DNA from: Podaxis mareebaensis
Taxonomy: Eukaryota > Basidiomycota > Agaricomycetes > Agaricales > Agaricaceae
DNA length: 64,000 nucleotides
NCBI GenBank assembly: GCA_018524725.1
Contig: JAEUWP010000335.1
Location: 62,001 to 126,000, forward strand
Reading direction: 5' to 3'
The translations under genes were made by a program, and so were the position numbers. Shown here piece by piece: positions 25,374 through 37,764 of this stretch; position 1 is the first letter of the stretch; every line of letters begins with the position of its first letter. The notes beneath the pieces are model-generated. The model was not told the DNA's origin. It saw only the letters and a list, made by a program, of their open reading frames with translations, and ran no database searches.

Positions 25374-28300
25374 TTAAACGATCGAAATAACAATCGGACC
25401 ATACGACTCCTTCTGTTTCAGGCTCACCAAATTTTTTGTCGCCAATACTGAGAATCACATTAACTCGAGGCGAAAGGCACTGGCAGTAGATTTCCTTACC
25501 AAGACAATGATAAAACGCTGCCGCCGCAACATGTCTGGTACTTGTAACACTTGGAACGACAGTAGCAAACGTCAGGTCCTCACTCGGGTTGGCCTGACGT
25601 TGCATTCTCGCATATCTGAACTTTTCTTAGCCTGGGGTCTCGTCGGGCTCTGAACATCACCTACTCGAGAAAATTGAAAGAGTTCTTCTCCAACGTCACC
25701 AATGCCACCTCGGACCTCTGGGAGTCTTCTATGATCTCTCGGGTGTTATCTATTCCGAGCATCATCTTTTTCAGTGCATCATCCGCATAGCTCGGTCGAT
25801 GAACTCACTATCAGCCACCATATCCTCTCCGAAAACTTGGGAACTGTGAGTGACCGCCGCAGGTGAAAGGCCATTGATGCCAATTAAAACACTACCACTT
25901 CGACTCCTACGGAGCAGAGGGCTTCCACGCCTGCTCAAGGAACCACTACGCAATCTGATGTCTGCTTGTGCGATGTCGACCTGATCACTAAACAGGTGCC
26001 CGCCTACAGAACTTGCCCCCGCATTGTCCCAAGGGAACATAGACTTTTGCGATCCAGAAGAATCCCTTGGTTCTATTTCAATGCCAAACTGACTCCCTCT
26101 CCCCGCGGAGGAAGCCCGAGACCTTTGACGCCCTTGACCTGGCTCCTGTAAAGCGAAGGGAACCATCAGCCATGTGGCACAGCCTTTACGATGCCATCGG
26201 ACTTACTTCTGACGATCTTCCTTGCACTTCTTCGGCGTCATTGTCAAACGGCCGGAAGTCCTGTTCGGGAAAACTCAGTGGAAATGAAGCCCCATATTAC
26301 AGGGTAACGAACCATGTCTTGGTTCATGTCGAAGTCCACATCAAAGTTCTGAAGTTCAGGCTCTAGTGGCGGCGAGCCATGCACGTTTTCCACTTCGTCG
26401 GTCCCCGCTTGCACTCTTCCCTTCGCCCGCTCCCTGGGCGGCTCTGCTTGGAGGAAGTCACTATGAACTCGAAGTTTAATCGCCCCAACGAACCTTGGTC
26501 TAGATGAACATCGATAACGTTTGCCCTCGCTTGTACTTGAACCTTGAAGGTGTTCTGCCAAAATCGAGCCAGCGGTTCGGCGTTTACTACGGCAGTGCAT
26601 TGGTTCCACGAAGTGGATAACTCCACTGGAATGCTCACCGCCCCAAGGAACTGCCGAGATCAGATTCTCTATCACCTTACTTGCATTTTTCTCGAGCTTC
26701 TTCTGTTTCATCTCTTTTCTGAGTTCCTTCTGGCTCTCTAAATATTTGGCGCGTGCGACCTGGGGCGACACATCAGGCATGTCTGGCACGGAAAGGAATG
26801 TACAACACACTTTGAGTTCTTCGTCAGTAAGCTCCGTTCTCGCGTCTAGAAGAAGTCTCGCCCTCTTCCGCTTCCTTTCAGGCTTGCTCATCGCCTGGCC
26901 GACCGACGGTTGGTGCTGAGCATCACCATTCGCCTGATCCTGTGAAAGAAACGCTTTGGCAAAGGACATCACCGAACTTTCCCGGTTGTGACCTCCATGA
27001 GAGGTGGGTTGTATGTTTTCTTTATCGCTCTGTACGAACAATAATTGACTGCGATCAAGAATCTCGTTGGGCGCGCCCACCTTGTGATGTGACCTTTGGG
27101 ATGTAGGCTTGGGCGTAGAAGCCGCGAATTCGGTTTCAGCTCCAGGTTGCGTTCCAAGGTCGAAATTTTCATTGATTAAGTTCATATTCACGTCAAAGTC
27201 CACTACGGGCACGTCAAGGTCCATAACATCATTCCTATATCGCCTGAGTGCACAGATCACTGGAAAAACTGGTGCTATTAAACTTACGGTATGTCAGGCT
27301 GTGCATCATTAATCTCCCATCCAAGCTCTCTTGCTAATTCATCGCCCAGTCCACCAGCCAGATCGAACCCATCGATTGTTCCGAGGAAATTATCCTCGAA
27401 AATAAATCCTCCGTCCATCTGAGACGAGGATAAATCGATCCCGTTTAGTCCGGAATGGAAGCCACCTTCAGGAGACTTCTCGAGAGATCCTGAGAGCAGA
27501 TGGTCGTGGTGCTCGTTGAGGGTATGCGCGTTTTTCCGGGCCATTTCTATCATCAGCCCTTTCGCGTGTTTTCCCCTGTCCTTTTTCTTCGGCTTGGCTT
27601 TTGGATCGAAGTCTTCGTCCTCTCCAACGGCAGATCCACCTTCTGAATCTGAGTGTACATGAATGAACAGGCGTTCTTTGCAACAGGCCATAAACTATCA
27701 CCATTCTCGCTATCGTCCCACCCCTGGATATTTATACATGGTGAGTGCTGCTAGCCGAGACGTTGTCACTCACTGACCGAGAACAGGGCATCAATCGTGA
27801 GGGCATGCGCGGTTCCAGGATCTTGTCGGATTGTTACGGTATGGGGACTATGCGGGCTCTTCGTCTGGAGTGTTCATTTGAAGATAGCAAACACTTACCG
27901 AGCAGTGGGTTGGGCTAATAGCAGGTCCTTGTCGGCGACAGTGTGTTGACGCATGTCCTGCACCATTTTCTTCAGCGCAATAACGCATGTATTAACGTCT
28001 GCCATAAATATCTCCTGCTTCACTACGTTTCATCAGTTATGCAAGTTCATCCATGGTGACGATGCAACCAAAGCACCTTTGTATACTCTTGCAGAACGCA
28101 TATATTCACGTTTCAGTGGGGGACGGAATAACAGTCAACGTGCATGCATACCGGACCGCACCGTACATCAGGTTACTCGACAGTCTCAAAGCCAACGGTT
28201 CTGCAGGCTCAGCGATGAGATCGCAGAGCTTCGCTATGTCTGCTGTGATAATGGATCTTTTCGGCAATTTTTTAAAGACAGATTTTGAGCCCAGGGTGGC

Positions 28301-28417
28301 GGCCAACCTCCACAATGCATCGTTAGACTTTCTGTGACATTGGCAGGAATGTATCATTCACCATAACAGACCAAAGCCGCTGTCTCTTCGGGAAAGCAGT
28401 TCAGGGGTGAAAAACAT
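25374..28417 (-). CDS. REC8: Meiotic cohesin kleisin REC8
   Basis: Fifteen exons sum to 2298 nt, 765 residues. Exons: 28417-28362, 28307-28152, 28087-28077, 28022-27899, 27856-27778, 27723-27702, 27648-27288, 27234-26639, 26586-26494, 26446-26313, 26260-26207, 26145-25809, 25749-25665, 25615-25500, 25447-25374. The N-terminal kleisin domain (MFFTPELLSRRDSGFGLLWL, AATLGSKSVFKKLPKRSIIT, ALRLSSNLMYGAVRVYKVKQ) binds SMC3 and is REC8- rather than RAD21-like. The middle is acidic and Ser-rich, with ARFWQNTFKVQVQAR. The C-terminal winged helix (LEKNSFNFLEYARMQ, AAAAFYHCLVLATKN, SLKQKESYGPIVI) binds SMC1. It should hold sister chromatids in meiosis. Exon 3 is 11 nt. The several mid-gene introns were placed by frame alone and are less certain. 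Confidence 0.9.
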
Positions 28418-28712
28418 TGTGGCGAATGCAGTTTGGCTGCGTGAAGATTTTCTACTTTGCAATGATTAAGAACAGCAGTCTCAGAGCACTAGGACGATAA
28501 GGCGAGGGTAGGATTAACAGGGCGGGAGCGGACGCGGATGTAGAAATATCTTTTTAGTAGCGGCTCAAGAGAAGTCGTAGTAATTTGACAGCTGTCTGAC
28601 TGAGTACAAAACACCTCGGCATCCGAGAGCTGGGTGTCAAGGTCGGATGGTATAAAATCGTCAAAGATACATATGCTAGGATACAACGTACGAGCAGCTA
28701 TGCAGCGATACT

Positions 28713-30907
28713 CTATGTCCTCATCCACTTCGTACCGCTATTCGCGCTAATAACTCGGGCAAACAGCTCGTCACGATTTTTGATCCAAATGAATTTGTCC
28801 AGTTTCTCTGTTCGATGGCCCTCTGGATCTATTTCAGCCCAGAGGATGTCCAGTCCCTTCAGAACGCCTGATTTTTTCACGCCTTTGATGTCTTGTACTG
28901 AAATTGAGATCTTTGGGTTCAGCGACGTCAAAGGTGTGAAATACAATGTATTCGGTGTGAAGGTGATGAGGCCGGGGGCTGAAGAGTGTTGTGCAGGGAA
29001 CGCTATTCATGGTGAGATGTAGAGGCTTAACGTTGACACTAAGTCCACCTACTGTACGTGACGGCTGGAGGCTCAGAACACCCGGGCAAAGATACTCCGC
29101 TTCGAGGCTGATTCGCCTGCAAAAGGGTTCCAACACGCTTTCCAATCTCAAGGGGGCCAAACTTACCTGTATTTTTGAAAGAAGGCGTTTCCCATCTTGC
29201 AGTAAAGATGCACCAGAGTCGATAGCGTCCCCTACACGCCTCCAGCGCCCTGATGTTCCTTTGTGGTGGTGGTTGTTTTCAGTGCGTTCTTTGAGCGTTA
29301 GCAAGTCTTGTCCATTTGTTTTCGGACTGGCTGCGGCGTCTCGGCGCGGAATTTTAATTTCCTTGGTAAACTTGGAAGGTTTTATCTCCAAGCCGGCAAC
29401 CACCCGTTGCGAGATCACCTCCATAGCGTATTCCGTGTCAGTGGGAACGTTTGACAGGGGTGGAGGTAAGCTTAAGCAAGTTGAGATGATATTGAAAAAT
29501 CTGAAGAGGATTGGCACCTACCGCAACCTGTCTTCCGGAGGAAGCGCAACAAAGACAGGCGTAGCATGCCAGAACAGGAAACCCACAGTGCCGAGAATCG
29601 TCTTCATGATGTACCTCGAGGGCGCGAAAAGAGCACCGGAAAACATGATATTGAGCAGCTTAATATAGATTCAACATTCAGCTGACAGACAGAAGGACAA
29701 GGAGACATACAATGAAATAGAGCCAAGAGCTCGCAGGTTTTCTCCAGATGAATAGACTACTCGGATTGACCGTCAAGATATCTAGGAAGGTTTCTAAGTG
29801 AACGTACTTCTTGATCCTCTCGTGTAGGTCTGCGATCTCGTTCATGAGGAAAAGTCCCAAACGTTTCAGCTCTTTAATGTCCTCGGAGTCTTTGGCGTCT
29901 TCAAGAATTGGTTCGCCTGGTATTTCGGGGGAGATGTAATCCTGTGATTGTGGATGCACGCCATGTTTTCCTGTACGGGTTTTCTCTTTAGGTGGAAATG
30001 CCATAATTTTGCCAAACCTCCACAAGTCTCGCATTCCAAATGAAGCAACGGAGAGCCTTTGAGATAATTGCTCGCCAACTTGGTCAGCATGAGACACCTC
30101 CTCACGGTGCTTTTTCAAGTCGGCAAGGCTTGGGTATGGGAAGAGCCTACGCTTGAGTAGAATGAGGAGGAGATTGAAGAGGAATGCTGCCGGCAAAAGA
30201 TCATTCCACCACAGGATCCAGAACCCCTTTGATCATTAAAAATGAGCATTTTAGTCTCGCGGGCAGGTGCTGAGGTACCCACAATACAGAAAATTAAGCT
30301 CTTTTCTTTGTCCTGCCATTTTGCAAGGCGGTATGAACGGATGATCAGTGAGGAGTAGTGTGGAATGATGGCGAGGTAGAGCCGTTGCACAGCAAGTCGA
30401 AAACGATTGATTGTGAACTCTTGAGGAGGTGCTCTTGGTGGAGGAAGGTAAGGCAACAAGAGTTGCTATTAGAAGGCTGGAAGTCAGGGATCAGACTCAT
30501 GAATCTGAATCAGAGCCTTACACATATCGCTTCTGAGAAACAATTATAACGAGGCAAACGATCCTTAGGAGCCGTTTGTAAATTGGTGTCGTCGTTGGGG
30601 AGAACCCATTCTTCTTCGGCTGTTAGGCGTTCAGAGGGTATCGAGGTATCGGAGGTCATGTCTGTTCCATCTGAAGCCTTGACCTCCCTGACGTACTGAC
30701 ATCCAAGTTAGCATTAGAGGGCAGCAATTGAATAGAACAAATACTTACTGTAGAAAATAGGTGAAGAAAACGTTCTATTTCTTCATTCTCATAAATTTCA
30801 CGAAGCTCCCTCTCAGTTAGCTCCTCTAGCTTTACTGGAGGGGATGTTGCATGAGGAGGGCCGCTTCTAGACGGCGTTGGCGAGGCTGATAGGGGAGAAG
30901 GGTCCAT
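28713..30907 (-). CDS. Multi-pass membrane protein with GRAM-like C-terminal domain
   Basis: Eight exons (30907-30749, 30695-30522, 30465-30283, 30226-29711, 29658-29528, 29470-29167, 29116-29053, 29002-28713) sum to 606 residues. Hydrophobic segments include FWILWWNDLLPAAFLFNLLL, a second pair near WLYFILLNIMFSGALF, and a third in KTILGTVGFLFWHATPVFVA. The C-terminal part (LYFTPLTSLNPKISISVQDI, KGVKKSG, EKLDKFIWIKNRDELFARV) has the shape of a GRAM or PH-like lipid-binding domain and ends NSGTKWMRT. This combination resembles fungal DUF3292-type proteins, which I name only tentatively. A role at ER or contact-site membranes is inference. It is divergent from INCENP, 289 bases apart. Confidence 0.78.
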
Positions 30908-31196
30908 TAGTTGGGGGAATGGCAGGAATGTTCACGGGATGGATCCATGCGAGTTCGAACGGACTTATATGTAGGATGCACTCATTACTGCAGACAAATG
31001 GACACTGCCACTCAACCCGCCCCACCCTCTTCCAGTGTGGCAGTCCCCCAGTCCAGGACTGACGACGAACGTCCAGGCTTTCCTGGTGTGGGGTCATGTG
31101 ACCGACGCGCTCGCGTGTGGGTCAGCAATCGGATTTCCTTTTGAGGATCAACTCTTCAACAACACCACCCAACCCCGCCGCGCTCATCGCTTCTCT

Positions 31197-34100
31197 ATGG
31201 CACAGACAAGTCTATTAGGGTGGGCAAACTCTGTCCGCATGACCATGGCCAGTGATCCAGGTCGCAAGTTATTCCAAGAACAAGTTCAAATGCACGGATT
31301 CTCCTTCCTTGATGATTACCTCGATAATATTCTCTACGGAGCAAAGCAGGAGTGCGTACATGTTCTCAATTTGGCACTTGATATTTTACCGAGGCTATGT
31401 AGTCCCCTCATTGAACTGGTGAAGACGCCAGGACGAAAGAAGGCAATCTCTAAGAAGCCCAAATTGGCTTCAAAACTGGCACAGGTCGTTACTGTCTCGC
31501 TTGAGGTGGAGTCTTTATCTTGTTTCCTGGAGTCTTGAAGCTGACGCTGTATCTCGGTAGGAGGGTGAAAGCGAGAATATCAAAGAAAACATTCCTCCTG
31601 TTAGCAGCTTTACACAAGCATTGCTGAACGCAAAGGGCCACAAAAACACGGGTATGCCTCTCAGTAACACGATACAAGACCTCCCAATGCAGTTGCCGCA
31701 GGAACTCCCCGAAACAGTAGTAGCTCAGGAAGAATCAACAGAGCTTGCATCCTCAAATAATGACCCCCAGGACATACTCATGCAAGGCCGCCACACCGCC
31801 TCGACACACGCCCAACCCGTTGAGCTCTCCGTTATCGCTGAAGCCGATGAAGGAATGGAGCGTAGTCGGTCGTCGATCCAACCAGCGCCCAAATCGCCGC
31901 CCCGCAACAACGATGCACAGAGCCAGGTTACGCCAATGCAAGTTGACGATCCGGCCCGAGTTGCGCCGCACGACGAAGCAATCTTTCCAATTCCTCGGCC
32001 CCACTCCGAGGATGATACACATTTGGCTTCAACATCGTCCACGAGCTCATTTCATTCCATTCCTCTTGACTCTCCCCTAGCAAAAACAACTAGCGAGGCC
32101 AGGAAACCAGAGGAACCCTCCACTTGCGATATCACTGTACCAATCCGCGATCCCGAGTTACAGCCACCTTCGCCCAAACCCGCAACCCATAAAAGCGTAC
32201 TTTCAGCACTTCCTACCTTGCCAGAGCCTATACCACTCAGGAAGTCAATGCGAGCTGCAAGGGATCCCTCCGTTGGCGGTGTTATGCATGGTGCGGCCAC
32301 TCCGGGTAATGCTACTGCTGGCAAACGTACTTCTTGGTTGATGAAGGCACGCGAAGCCAAGGCAATGGTAGGAATCGTAAAGAAGTCGATCGCAAATCAC
32401 CCACCGGTCGCCACGCCAGGTCTTGTGGGCGCAAAACGCAAGAGCGAGGAGACTTCGGACCCTGCCGAGCCTGGAGACGAAGAAAGGCTTTTCAAGGTTA
32501 TCAAACTAGAGAAAGACGAGACTGCCCCGACCAAGGCAGCGTCTCCGAAGGTACCGGGGCTTCAAGCTGATGTACCTGTAGAGGTCATCGAGCGGTCAAG
32601 TCAGGATGGAATGTTGGACCTCCTGAAGAAGAAAGTACAAGGTCTCGAGGCTCGTAACGAGAAGCTTGGTAACAAGGTTCACGGAGATGCTGCTGCTGCG
32701 CTGGCTGAGGCTCGAGCTCAGGCAGAGGCTCGGATTGCGGAGCGCAACCACAAAGAGGAAGGCCTTTCAACTGGCATTCCTCTCGACGGTATCGGTGCGA
32801 CTGAGGCACCAACGGACCAAGCACCAGCCGGACCTTCGACTGGAGCGGAGCGTCGCTTCAGTGTTAGCGACCTCTTCCCTTTGGAAGGGAAAATCAAAGA
32901 CAAATCCAAAGCACCCGAGAAGAGTCCGGTATTTCAGACACGACCTGTGCAACCAAATCCTCTCGGTCCCCATGCGACCGCATCCCGCGAAAGCACTTCA
33001 ACGACCCCACCTCATTCACCACCGGCTCAATCCTCGAGTTCCGCGGTGCCATCGGCTCCCGTCTTCAACAAGCCGCCTCCTGTTTTTGTCCCTCCTGTGC
33101 CTTCTACCAGACCATTACCGACACCCCCATCCTTCAAGGAGACCAGTTTCAATCTTCCCCCTCTACCTGCGTTTACCAAGCCCGCGCCTATGGCACTTGG
33201 AATTTCGCCTAGTCTCGGTTCGCCTCCCTCTAACAAGGCAGCTCCTCTGAGTGCACAGTCGACAATGGAGACCATTCAATCAGATGACCTTTTCGGGGAC
33301 CGCGGAAACACGGAAGCTTGGGTCCCCAGCACACAAGATACGGAGTATTCGAGCGCCTTTGGCTCTCAACAACAAACTACGTTGAATCACCAAAATGCGC
33401 TGGACGACGACGATAGTTGGCCAATCGACGAGAAATTATCTCAAGGCGTCCACTGGCCATTTGGAGGACCAAGTAAAGAAGATAGTATGACATGGAGCAC
33501 CTTCCCATCACAAAGCCAGAAGGTTGATACCGCTACCGTTTCCAAGGGTCTCAAGGACCACGAGAGTGAACGGATTCAAGAGGCAACGAAGCGGGCCGTG
33601 CCTGATGGCTTCGACGAAGACATGGATATCGAACAAGAGGATTACAACACTGGTACAGAGCAAATCAACCAGGATCCTGAGCTTGAAGAATTAATTCTCA
33701 GTGGCGCCAAATCCACCGTTACATCGGTCGGGGTGCGTCACAGTATTCTTCTGTTCCGCTTATATATTCACTACGTCGCAGCCCGAAGGCAACCATGGCC
33801 AAACCTCTTTTGCGTCCTCGATGTCATCGCAATCTCAGGCCGGCCTGTTTCAGCAAGCTTCCAAATTCTTGAGCAGCGCACTCGGAACAAGTAAGAAGAG
33901 CAAGCCAGAAGTCAAGAAAGTCATGCAAATGGCAGCAACAGCTGCCAAGAAGGTGTGTAAAACGTCCGAGACTATGAACCTACGCTCAACATGATTCTAG
34001 CAACAACAGGAAGATGACAAGAAGGCGGCACGTCTGAAGGAGATGGAGAACCGTCGTCAACTTGCGATGCAACGCAAAGCCGAGGAGGAGAGGGCAAAGC

Positions 34101-34941
34101 AACAGGAACAGGAACGCAGAGTTAAGGAAGAGATGGAACGACGGAAGCGGGAACGAGAAGAACAAACGGAGAAAAAGCTTGTTAAACCTGTTGCTGCGAG
34201 CACGTCCTTCAGGAAGGTAAGAGTCCTGCATTGAACGGGATATGAACCGTTTTCAGATGGTTGGCTTAGGATGAGGAGGTTACGAAGAAGCGCAAGTTAG
34301 AGCAAGACAAGCCAGAGAAGAAACCGGATCTCAAGAAACAAACACCTCTCAACAAAACAGGTTTCAAGCCCACTTCTTCCAAGCAAGCCAGTGCGCTTAG
34401 CTCTTCGGCAGCTTACAACGCCTCGCAATCCCAAACAGCGGCATCATCCTCTACACTCAAACCGAGCGACAAACTCTCCAAGGTGCCAACTGCCATTCCC
34501 ACTAAGGGCAAGACCAAGCCCTCGCCGAAGACGCCTGCTCTAGCCGACGAAGAACATGTACAGCCTTCTCAAATTATCCAGACACAGATGGCGGCTCGAG
34601 CCAAGGCTGCGATGCAAATAGAGGCGCCAGTACCAAGTGAAAGCATTGAACTACCTGAAGTCAACAGCGAATACTCTGATTCAGAGGATGAGGACCGGCC
34701 GCGGACATTCAACCCGCCTGAATGGGCGCAATCTCCTGAACTTCATCAGGCTTTGCAGGCACAAAGCACGATCAACCCAGACGACATCTTTGGAGCTATC
34801 CGACCACTTCGGATGGAAGAGATATTCAAGGCAAGGACCAGTCGCTTCCGTGCAAGGACTAGTTCGGCGAATTGGTCAGGCGCTGATCGCTTGACAGTAG
34901 AAGAAGAGAGAGAATATGCTAGACGCATGGGGTTCAAATGA
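31197..34941 (+). CDS. INCENP, Aurora B scaffold of the chromosomal passenger complex
   Basis: Six exons (31197-31351, 31403-31484, 31561-33732, 33782-33952, 34001-34216, 34270-34941) sum to 1155 residues. The diagnostic part is the C-terminal IN-box: NPPEWAQSPELHQALQAQ, INPDDIFGAIRPLRMEEIF and RFRARTSSANWSGADRLT, including the TSS site phosphorylated by Aurora. A charged single-helix region (EMENRRQLAMQRKAEEERAK) precedes it. The N-terminus (MAQTSLLGWANSVRMTMASD, then FLDDYLDNIL) matches the survivin/borealin-binding end. The long middle is Ser/Pro-rich and disordered. The protein targets Aurora B to centromeres and midzone. The first intron (31352-31402, 51 nt) has no in-frame stop, so its use is an inference. 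Confidence 0.9.
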
Positions 34942-35278
34942 TCTAGCACCACGTGCAGATCTAGTCACCATTCATTGGGGTCTCGACGATGTACCATATT
35001 CCAGCATAATTTGTATTGTAGCATGCCTCAATCTTCCTAATATTCCTATGTGTAGCAGGTATTCTGCAGTCAACGCTTAACGCTAAACGTTTCGGCAGTT
35101 ATATTATGATTCCTACACCAAGCTGCTCAGGAGATGCACGTGACTCTGATTACTCTTTCTGATCATGTTGGATTGCAGCCGTAGTTTCTTCCACTTACTG
35201 TGTCGATCCTTAGTATTCCACTGCAAGTATAGCGCTCAGAGTGGCATATAGCCACGCACCTCTCCTTTTTCTTCTACT
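34942..35278. other. Intergenic region INCENP to DCP2
   Basis: The 337 bases hold the INCENP 3' UTR and DCP2 promoter, both on the plus strand. A CATATAG sequence near 35245 is only weakly TATA-like. No exon was found. Confidence 0.45.
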
Positions 35279-37764
35279 ATGGCTTCATCATCACCTGAAA
35301 CCATCCCTTCCACTGATTCTGCCGAAGCGCAACCTCGCTTTTCATATAAAGATGCTACGCATGAGGAGGTTTTGGAGGATCTTTCAAGGTACATGCTGTC
35401 CCTAAGAAAATCAGGCATTTGAATCTGAAACGATGTCATCCAGTCGCTTCATTCTGAATCTTCCAGACGAGGAGCTGGCTTCCCTCGAACGTATATGTTT
35501 TCAAGTGGAGCAAGCGTACGTTGCTCCGTCAGTGTACATGGTACTCATTTTCATACGTCTCCCTACTCCTAGGCACTGGTTTTATGAAGATTTCATCCGC
35601 GAGCAAAACCCAGCCTTCCCCTCCCTACCGCTAAAGAAATTTTCTGCGATGCTTTTTCATGCATGTCCACTTCTTCATCAATGGAGCAATGACCATGAAA
35701 ATGCCTTTAACATGTTCATGCAATACAAAACCCGAGTGCCTGTGTGTGGAGCAATAATGTTGAACGACTCTTGGGACAAGGTGCGTTATTCCGCGGGCTG
35801 ACATATTCGATAATCTGAAACTCGTGTTCCTCATAGTGTGTCCTCGTGAAAGGCTGGAGATCATCATCGGGTTGGGGTTTCCCGAAGGGCAAGATCAACG
35901 AGGATGAACCAAAGCACGTCTGCGCTATCCGAGAAGTTAGTCTTTTCTATATTTCCACCGTTCCACTAAAGCACCTCCTACAGGTTCTGGAGGAAACGGG
36001 ATACAATCTAGCTGGAAAATTGAAACCTGAACACGTCATCGAGTTGTCTATTAAAGAACAAAGAATATCATTATTTGTCGTCCCTGGAGTCGAGGAACAT
36101 TTTCCTTTTCAAACGAAAACTCGCAAAGAGATTAGCGTAAGCACTGCAACCATTGGGCTGAAACATACCAATTAATGAAGATTTGATCAGCGAATAGAGT
36201 GGTTCCGGCTTACTGAACTACCGACTTGGAAACGAAACAAGCAAGTTCCCGGAAAATTCTATCTCATATCGCCATTCATCGGGTATGCTCTTTGCACCCA
36301 TCATCCATCTATTCGTTCTAATTTAGACTCGCCAGCCCTCTCAAAGCATTTATAAACGAACACAAACCCCGGCCTTCACGAAAAGCTGGACGGCAAAAGA
36401 AAAGCCAAAAACAACCCACCCAAGCCAATGCATATGCTTCGGATGCAGTCGTAACAGATGTCGACACAGATCTTGTCCAGGAGTCCGATTCACAGACTTC
36501 AGATAGCCAAGCAGAGAAAGGAGTTGGGTTCCAAGACCATGCACCGACATCTGGTGATCTTTTGAAATCTGACGATATCGACCCGCATTTCGCCCGCCTC
36601 CTGAACTCTCTAACACTATCCGCTGGAAACCCTGTCAAACCAACCAGTAATGTCCAGTCCCCTCCGCCAGACCCTACCACACCGATTCCCAGTACGTCAA
36701 ATCGTAGCCTCGATCCTGAACGTCTTCCCGAACATCTTCCCGAATCTCATCGTCAAACTAACTCGAGAGCACGGTCTCACAAATCAAACCCTTCAAACAT
36801 ATCATTGAACGACCAACAGCGAGATTCCTCCAGCACACCAGTGGCGGGATCACGCCAGCATTCTCCCCTCAGTCCTCGTCTTCCTGCTAATCATGCACAA
36901 TCAGCACTACGCTCGCCATCTCAGACACACCACACTGATGCCTCCGCTCCTGCTGCTACAAGTCCAAACATGCGCCGCTCCTTCCGAACTGATATATCCC
37001 CCTATTTGACAAAGGCTACAGAAGATACAACCTCAACAAGGCGGCTGCAGCAACTCGCTTTGCTGGAGAAAGTGGCCGACGAATCGGCTAAGATGCTTCC
37101 TCAAACTCGAGGTGCCGCCGCTATTCCGCAGCCTTCTCTACCCCCTACACACCCAGGTCCACCAATGTCTGTCCCTCCGCCTGTATCCGCAGACATTGCG
37201 CCCCCTAGCGGGGTTTATTATTCGAGTCCCACGCAACACCAACTATTGTCTCGCCCCCTTCAGAGTTTTTCCGGCTACAACTCGAACACAAGCACGACTG
37301 ATTTCCAAGCGCGTGCAAAAACGAGCCAAGCATTCCATCGAGGTCCTATTCAAACCCCAGGAAGCCTCAGTATGAATCAGGGTCAATTACTGGCTTTGAT
37401 GAACGATACACAACCAGCATCCCAATATCCGCAACCCTTTCAGCCAATGTCCACTTTCCCGTCCCAATCTCCCCAGTCCTACTCCCATATCTATAATTCT
37501 GCACATTCTTTCCCTCCCGCTCCTGCTGCCGCCAATATCCCGCACGATCCAATGGCCAGAAACATGGCACTAAATCACCCACCTCAAAGCGCAGTTCTCC
37601 CTAGTCCCAACCGGTTCGCTTCCGCGACACCAGCTATTGATAGCTTCCCTATGAGAAAGGTGCCCACCAATACTGCACAGACACTGCTATCCATTCTCAA
37701 CGGGAATCGGCCGTTGCAAGGCAACCCAGTTGCGGCATCTACATCATTGAACCGGCCGACATGA
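35279..37764 (+). CDS. DCP2: mRNA-decapping enzyme subunit DCP2
   Basis: Seven exons (35279-35388, 35444-35515, 35573-35780, 35837-35935, 35984-36136, 36191-36282, 36327-37764) sum to 723 residues. It hydrolyses the m7G cap in P-bodies. The N-terminal regulatory domain runs from SRFILNLPDEELASLERICF to AHWFYEDFIRE, box A through PLLHQW. The Nudix box GWGFPKGKINEDEPKHVCAI, REVLEETGY supplies the catalytic glutamates. Box B follows (EHFPFQTKTRKEISRIEWF, LPTWK). After about residue 260 comes a long Ser/Pro/Gln-rich tail. Two short Leu-rich peptides in it, GQLLALMND and QTLLSILNGN, look like the helical leucine-rich motifs that bind EDC3/PAT1-type partners. Confidence 0.95.

Noticed and set aside
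28489..28728. Extension of the GRAM-type protein past its stop
   Set aside because: The frame overlaps the conserved GTKWMRT end in another phase and lacks GRAM features.
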